Made by a program: the position numbers and the translations under genes | Notes under the pieces: generated by a model | Databases searched by the model: none | The model's input: the letters and a program-made list of their open reading frames with translations, nothing else | Told to the model about the DNA's origin: nothing | Assembly (NCBI GenBank): GCA_963731285.1 | Contig: CAVSUR010000001.1 | Coordinates: 62,001-126,000 of the forward strand | Direction of reading: 5' to 3' | Length of the DNA stretch: 64,000 nt | DNA from: CAVSUR01 sp963731285 | Lineage (GTDB): Bacteria; Actinomycetota; Actinomycetes; Streptosporangiales; Streptosporangiaceae | Shown: one piece after another, positions 61,596 to 64,000 of the stretch | Position numbering within the stretch: position 1 is the first letter of the stretch | Layout: each line of letters begins with the position of its first letter

Positions 61596-62849
61596 GGCCC
61601 GGCCAGGTCGGCAAGCACGGCGGCCAGGGCGCGCACCCCGGCGGCACAGTCGGCGGTCCCGGCGTGCTCGGCGGGCGAGTGGGACACCCCGGTCGGGTTG
61701 CGCACGAACAGCATCGCGGCCGGCAGCCGGGCCGCGAGCACCCCCGCGTCGTGGCCGGCGCCGGTCGGCAGCTCCGGCGCGGCGCCGGTGGCTCCGGCCA
61801 CGGCCGCCGCCACCCGGGCGCGCAGCGCCGGGTCGAACGACACCGGCGGCGTGAACGACTCACGGTGCACGGCCAGCCCGACGCCGTGCTCGGCGGCGGC
61901 GCCGAGCGCCCCGTCCGTGATCTGGTCGACCAGCCGCTCCAGGGCCTGCGCGTCGGGCGCCCGGGCATCGAGCCAGGCGCGGACCGCTGAGCTGATCCCG
62001 TTGGCGCCGCCCGGCTCGGCGGTGACCTTGCTGATGGTGGCCAGCCCGCCGTGGGCCGCGGCCGCCTGCCGGGCGGCCAGCACGGCGGTCGCGTAGGGCA
62101 GCATCGGGTCCCGGCGGTCAGCGATCGCTGGTAGTGCCGGCATGGTCGGCGCGGCCGGTGAACTCCAGCCGCCACCGCCCGTGCGGCCAGATCCCCTCAG
62201 CGACGCCGACGGCGGCCCCCAGGCCGGCCAGGGCGCTGCCCTGCTCGATATGCAGCTCGACGTAGGCACCGACCTGGCCGAGCCGCTCGTCGTCACGGCC
62301 GAGGCCGCCCGGGTCCAGCCCGGCCTGCGTCATCGCCTCGGCCAGGCTCACGCCGTCGCCGTCGGCCAGCTCCCGCGCGGCCTGCGGGGTCACCGCGCCG
62401 GTGAGCAGCCTGCTGCCCAGGCAGGCGACGCCGAACCTGGCCCCTTCCTCCTCGGTGAACGCCGCGACCGCCACCGGCCGGGCGGGGGCGAAGCCCTGCC
62501 CGCGCAGCAGGCTGAGCGCGGCGAACGCGGACACCACGCCGAGCGGCCCGTCGAAGGCCCCGCCGTCGGGCACCGAATCCAGGTGGCTGCCGGTGACCAC
62601 CGCGCCGCCCCGGGGCCGTCCGGGCGCGCCGGGCTGCGGCCCTCCGGGTGTACCGCCGTCCGGCTCCCACCACGCCCACAGGTTGCCGTTGCGGTCGCAT
62701 TCGGCGGCCAGGTCGCGCTGCGCGGCGGCGGCCATGAACCAGTCCCGGCAGGCGGCGTCGGCTGGCGTCCAGGAATAGCGGCGGTACCCGCCGGTGCCCT
62801 CGTCCCGGCCGATCGGCAGCAGCGAGTCCCAGAGCTGGGTGAAGCTCAT
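61592..62849 (-). CDS. M20 amidohydrolase (allantoate amidohydrolase-like), frameshifted; likely formylglutamate step
   Basis: ATG 62849 (MSFTQLWDSLLPIGRDEGTG) overlaps the hutU stop (ATGA). Zn-site motifs: GSHLDSVPDGGAFDGPLGV, AFTEEEGARFGVACLGS, ELHIEQGSALAGLG and GRADHAGTT. At about 62135 the frame breaks inside the standard run DHAGTT-x-ADRRDPML; the rest (IADRRDPMLPYATAVLAARQ ... PTGAGHDAGVLAARLPAAML) is intact in the next frame to 61592. One indel restores about 419 residues. Given hutF and no HutG in view, I infer it releases formate from N-formylglutamate; allantoate is the annotation by similarity. Confidence 0.85.
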
Positions 62850-64000
62850 TGCCCGGGGCGCCGCGCGTCCATCGGCACCCGGACGCCGCGCTCGGAGGCA
62901 ACGTCGGCGGCCCGGTCGTAGCCGGCGTCGGCGTGCCGGATGACGCCCATGCCCGGGTCGTTGGTCAGCACCCTTTCCAGCTTCTGCCCGGCCAGCGCGC
63001 TGCCGTCGGCGACGCAGACCTGCCCGGCGTGAATCGACCGCCCGATGCCGACCCCGCCGCCGTGGTGGATACTCACCCAGGACGCGCCCGAAGAGGTGCT
63101 GACCAGCGCGTTCAGCAGCGGCCAGTCGGCGATCGCGTCCGACCCGTCGGCCATCGCCTCGGTCTCCCGGTACGGGGAGGCGACTGATCCGCAGTCCAGG
63201 TGGTCGCGGCCGAGCACGATCGGCGCCGACACCTCGCTCCTGGCCACCAGCTCGTTGAAGCGCAGCCCGGCCAGGTGCCGCTCGCCGTAGCCCAGCCAGC
63301 AGATCCGGGCCGGCAGGCCCTGGAAGTGCACCCGCTCCCTGGCCATCCGCATCCACCTGGCCAGCGGCTCGTTGGCCGGGAAGAGGTCCAGGATGGCCGC
63401 GTCGGTGGCGGCGATGTCGGCCGGGTCGCCGGACAGGGCCGCCCACCGGAACGGCCCCTTGCCCTCGCAGAAAAGCGGCCGGATGTAGGCGGGCACGAAG
63501 CCGGGGAAGTCGAAGGCGCGCGGATAGCCGGCCAGCTCGGCCTCGCCGCGGATCGAGTTGCCGTAGTCGAATACCTCGGCACCGGCGTCCAGGAAGCCGA
63601 CCATGGCCTGCACGTGGGCCGCCATCGACTCGCGGGCGCGCCGGGTGAACCCGGCCGGGTCCTCGGCCCGCAGCGCGGCCATGTCCTCGAAGGCCACCCC
63701 GCGCGGCAGGTAGGAGAGCGGGTCGTGCGCCGAGGTCTGGTCGGTGACCACGTTCACCGGGGCGCCCATGGCCAGCAGCTGCGGCACCACCTCGGCCGCG
63801 TTGCCGAGCAGCCCGATCGACAGCGGCCGCCCGGCGGCCGCCGCGGCGGTAGCCCGCCGGACTGCGTCGTCGATGCCGCTGGCCGCCTCGTCCAGGTAGC
63901 CGTGCTCGATCCGGCGGCTGATCCGGGACGGGTCGACCTCGACGCAGATCGCCACCCCGCCGTTCATCGTGACCGCGAGCGGCTGGGCCCCGCCCATGCC
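62846..64000 (-). CDS. hutU: urocanate hydratase, 5' part beyond the window
   Basis: The C-terminal about 384 residues are visible; the true start lies past position 64000. Motifs: VTMNGGVAICVEVDPSRISR, IGLLGNAAEVVPQLLAMG, VTDQTSAHDPL, FPGFVPAYIRPLFCEGKGPF, LPARICWLGYGER with the active-site Cys, and LDCGSVASPYRETEAM. NAD-dependent second step of histidine breakdown. First visible gene of the hut operon; regulation cannot be judged here. Confidence 0.97.
   Translation of the reverse strand, partial: GMGGAQPLAVTMNGGVAICVEVDPSRISRRIEHGYLDEAASGIDDAVRRATAAAAAGRPLSIGLLGNAAEVVPQLLAMGAPVNVVTDQTSAHDPLSYLPRGVAFEDMAALRAEDPAGFTRRARESMAAHVQAMVGFLDAGAEVFDYGNSIRGEAELAGYPRAFDFPGFVPAYIRPLFCEGKGPFRWAALSGDPADIAATDAAILDLFPANEPLARWMRMARERVHFQGLPARICWLGYGERHLAGLRFNELVARSEVSAPIVLGRDHLDCGSVASPYRETEAMADGSDAIADWPLLNALVSTSSGASWVSIHHGGGVGIGRSIHAGQVCVADGSALAGQKLERVLTNDPGMGVIRHADAGYDRAADVASERGVRVPMDARRPGQ

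Overview
The window is very GC-rich, densely coded DNA from an actinobacterium. The order pcrA - B12-binding protein - sucC - sucD - PerM/DUF6350 - purN - purH matches the neighbourhood I know from Mycobacterium (uvrD1, sucCD, perM, purN, purH). A GlgE-pathway cluster, a DUF3017 protein, DUF222 (13E12-type) remnants and many GTG starts and ATGA/GTGA stop-start overlaps also fit Actinomycetes, perhaps a streptomycete- or Streptosporangiales-like lineage. I cannot name the genus from sequence alone.

Layout. 0-2 kb: a small membrane protein, a GntR/UTRA regulator and a 21-codon Tyr-rich micro-ORF with an operator-like region between them. 2-6.3 kb: mnmA, a cysteine desulfurase, etfA and etfB (minus strand; the first two jointly serve tRNA 2-thiolation). 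6.5-14.7 kb: folD, purH, purN, a DUF4190-like protein, a PerM-like membrane protein, sucD/sucC and a stand-alone cobalamin-binding protein. 14.7-22.4 kb: pcrA, an APC permease divergent from a saccharopine-dehydrogenase-like protein, an aminoaldehyde-type dehydrogenase and a PIG-L deacetylase. 22.5-31.7 kb: a molybdenum-hydroxylase operon (coxS-L-M-G type), kynureninase, guaA and a DUF222 relic. 31.8-41.6 kb: CNNM/CBS protein, M20 amidohydrolase, mdh, icd, DUF3017, FHA protein facing a Ser/Thr kinase, and an enoyl-CoA hydratase. 41.7-52.4 kb: glgP divergent from glgE-treS-mak-glgB, a complete maltose-1-phosphate route to alpha-glucan with its phosphorylase. 52.4-58.9 kb: phosphoesterase, methyltransferase, XRE relic with an intact palindrome, P450, Nudix-NYN fusion, SppA, flavin reductase, AAA relic. 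59-64 kb: histidine utilisation genes hutI, hutF, an M20 hydrolase and hutU (cut by the window end), in one overlapping minus-strand operon.

The most striking global feature is a sharply bounded tract, about 25.95-31.3 kb, in which every gene (coxM, coxG, kynU, guaA, DUF222) carries single-base frameshifts, while the 25 kb before it shows none. Because guaA is normally required for guanine nucleotide synthesis, I read this mainly as a low-quality stretch of assembly. Inside it lies the most novel architecture of the window: a CoxG-like SRPBCC domain followed by an RNA polymerase alpha-CTD-like helix-hairpin-helix, 15-residue repeats and a C-terminal membrane anchor. Isolated frameshifts also occur in the kinase gene, the phosphoesterase and the hut M20 hydrolase.
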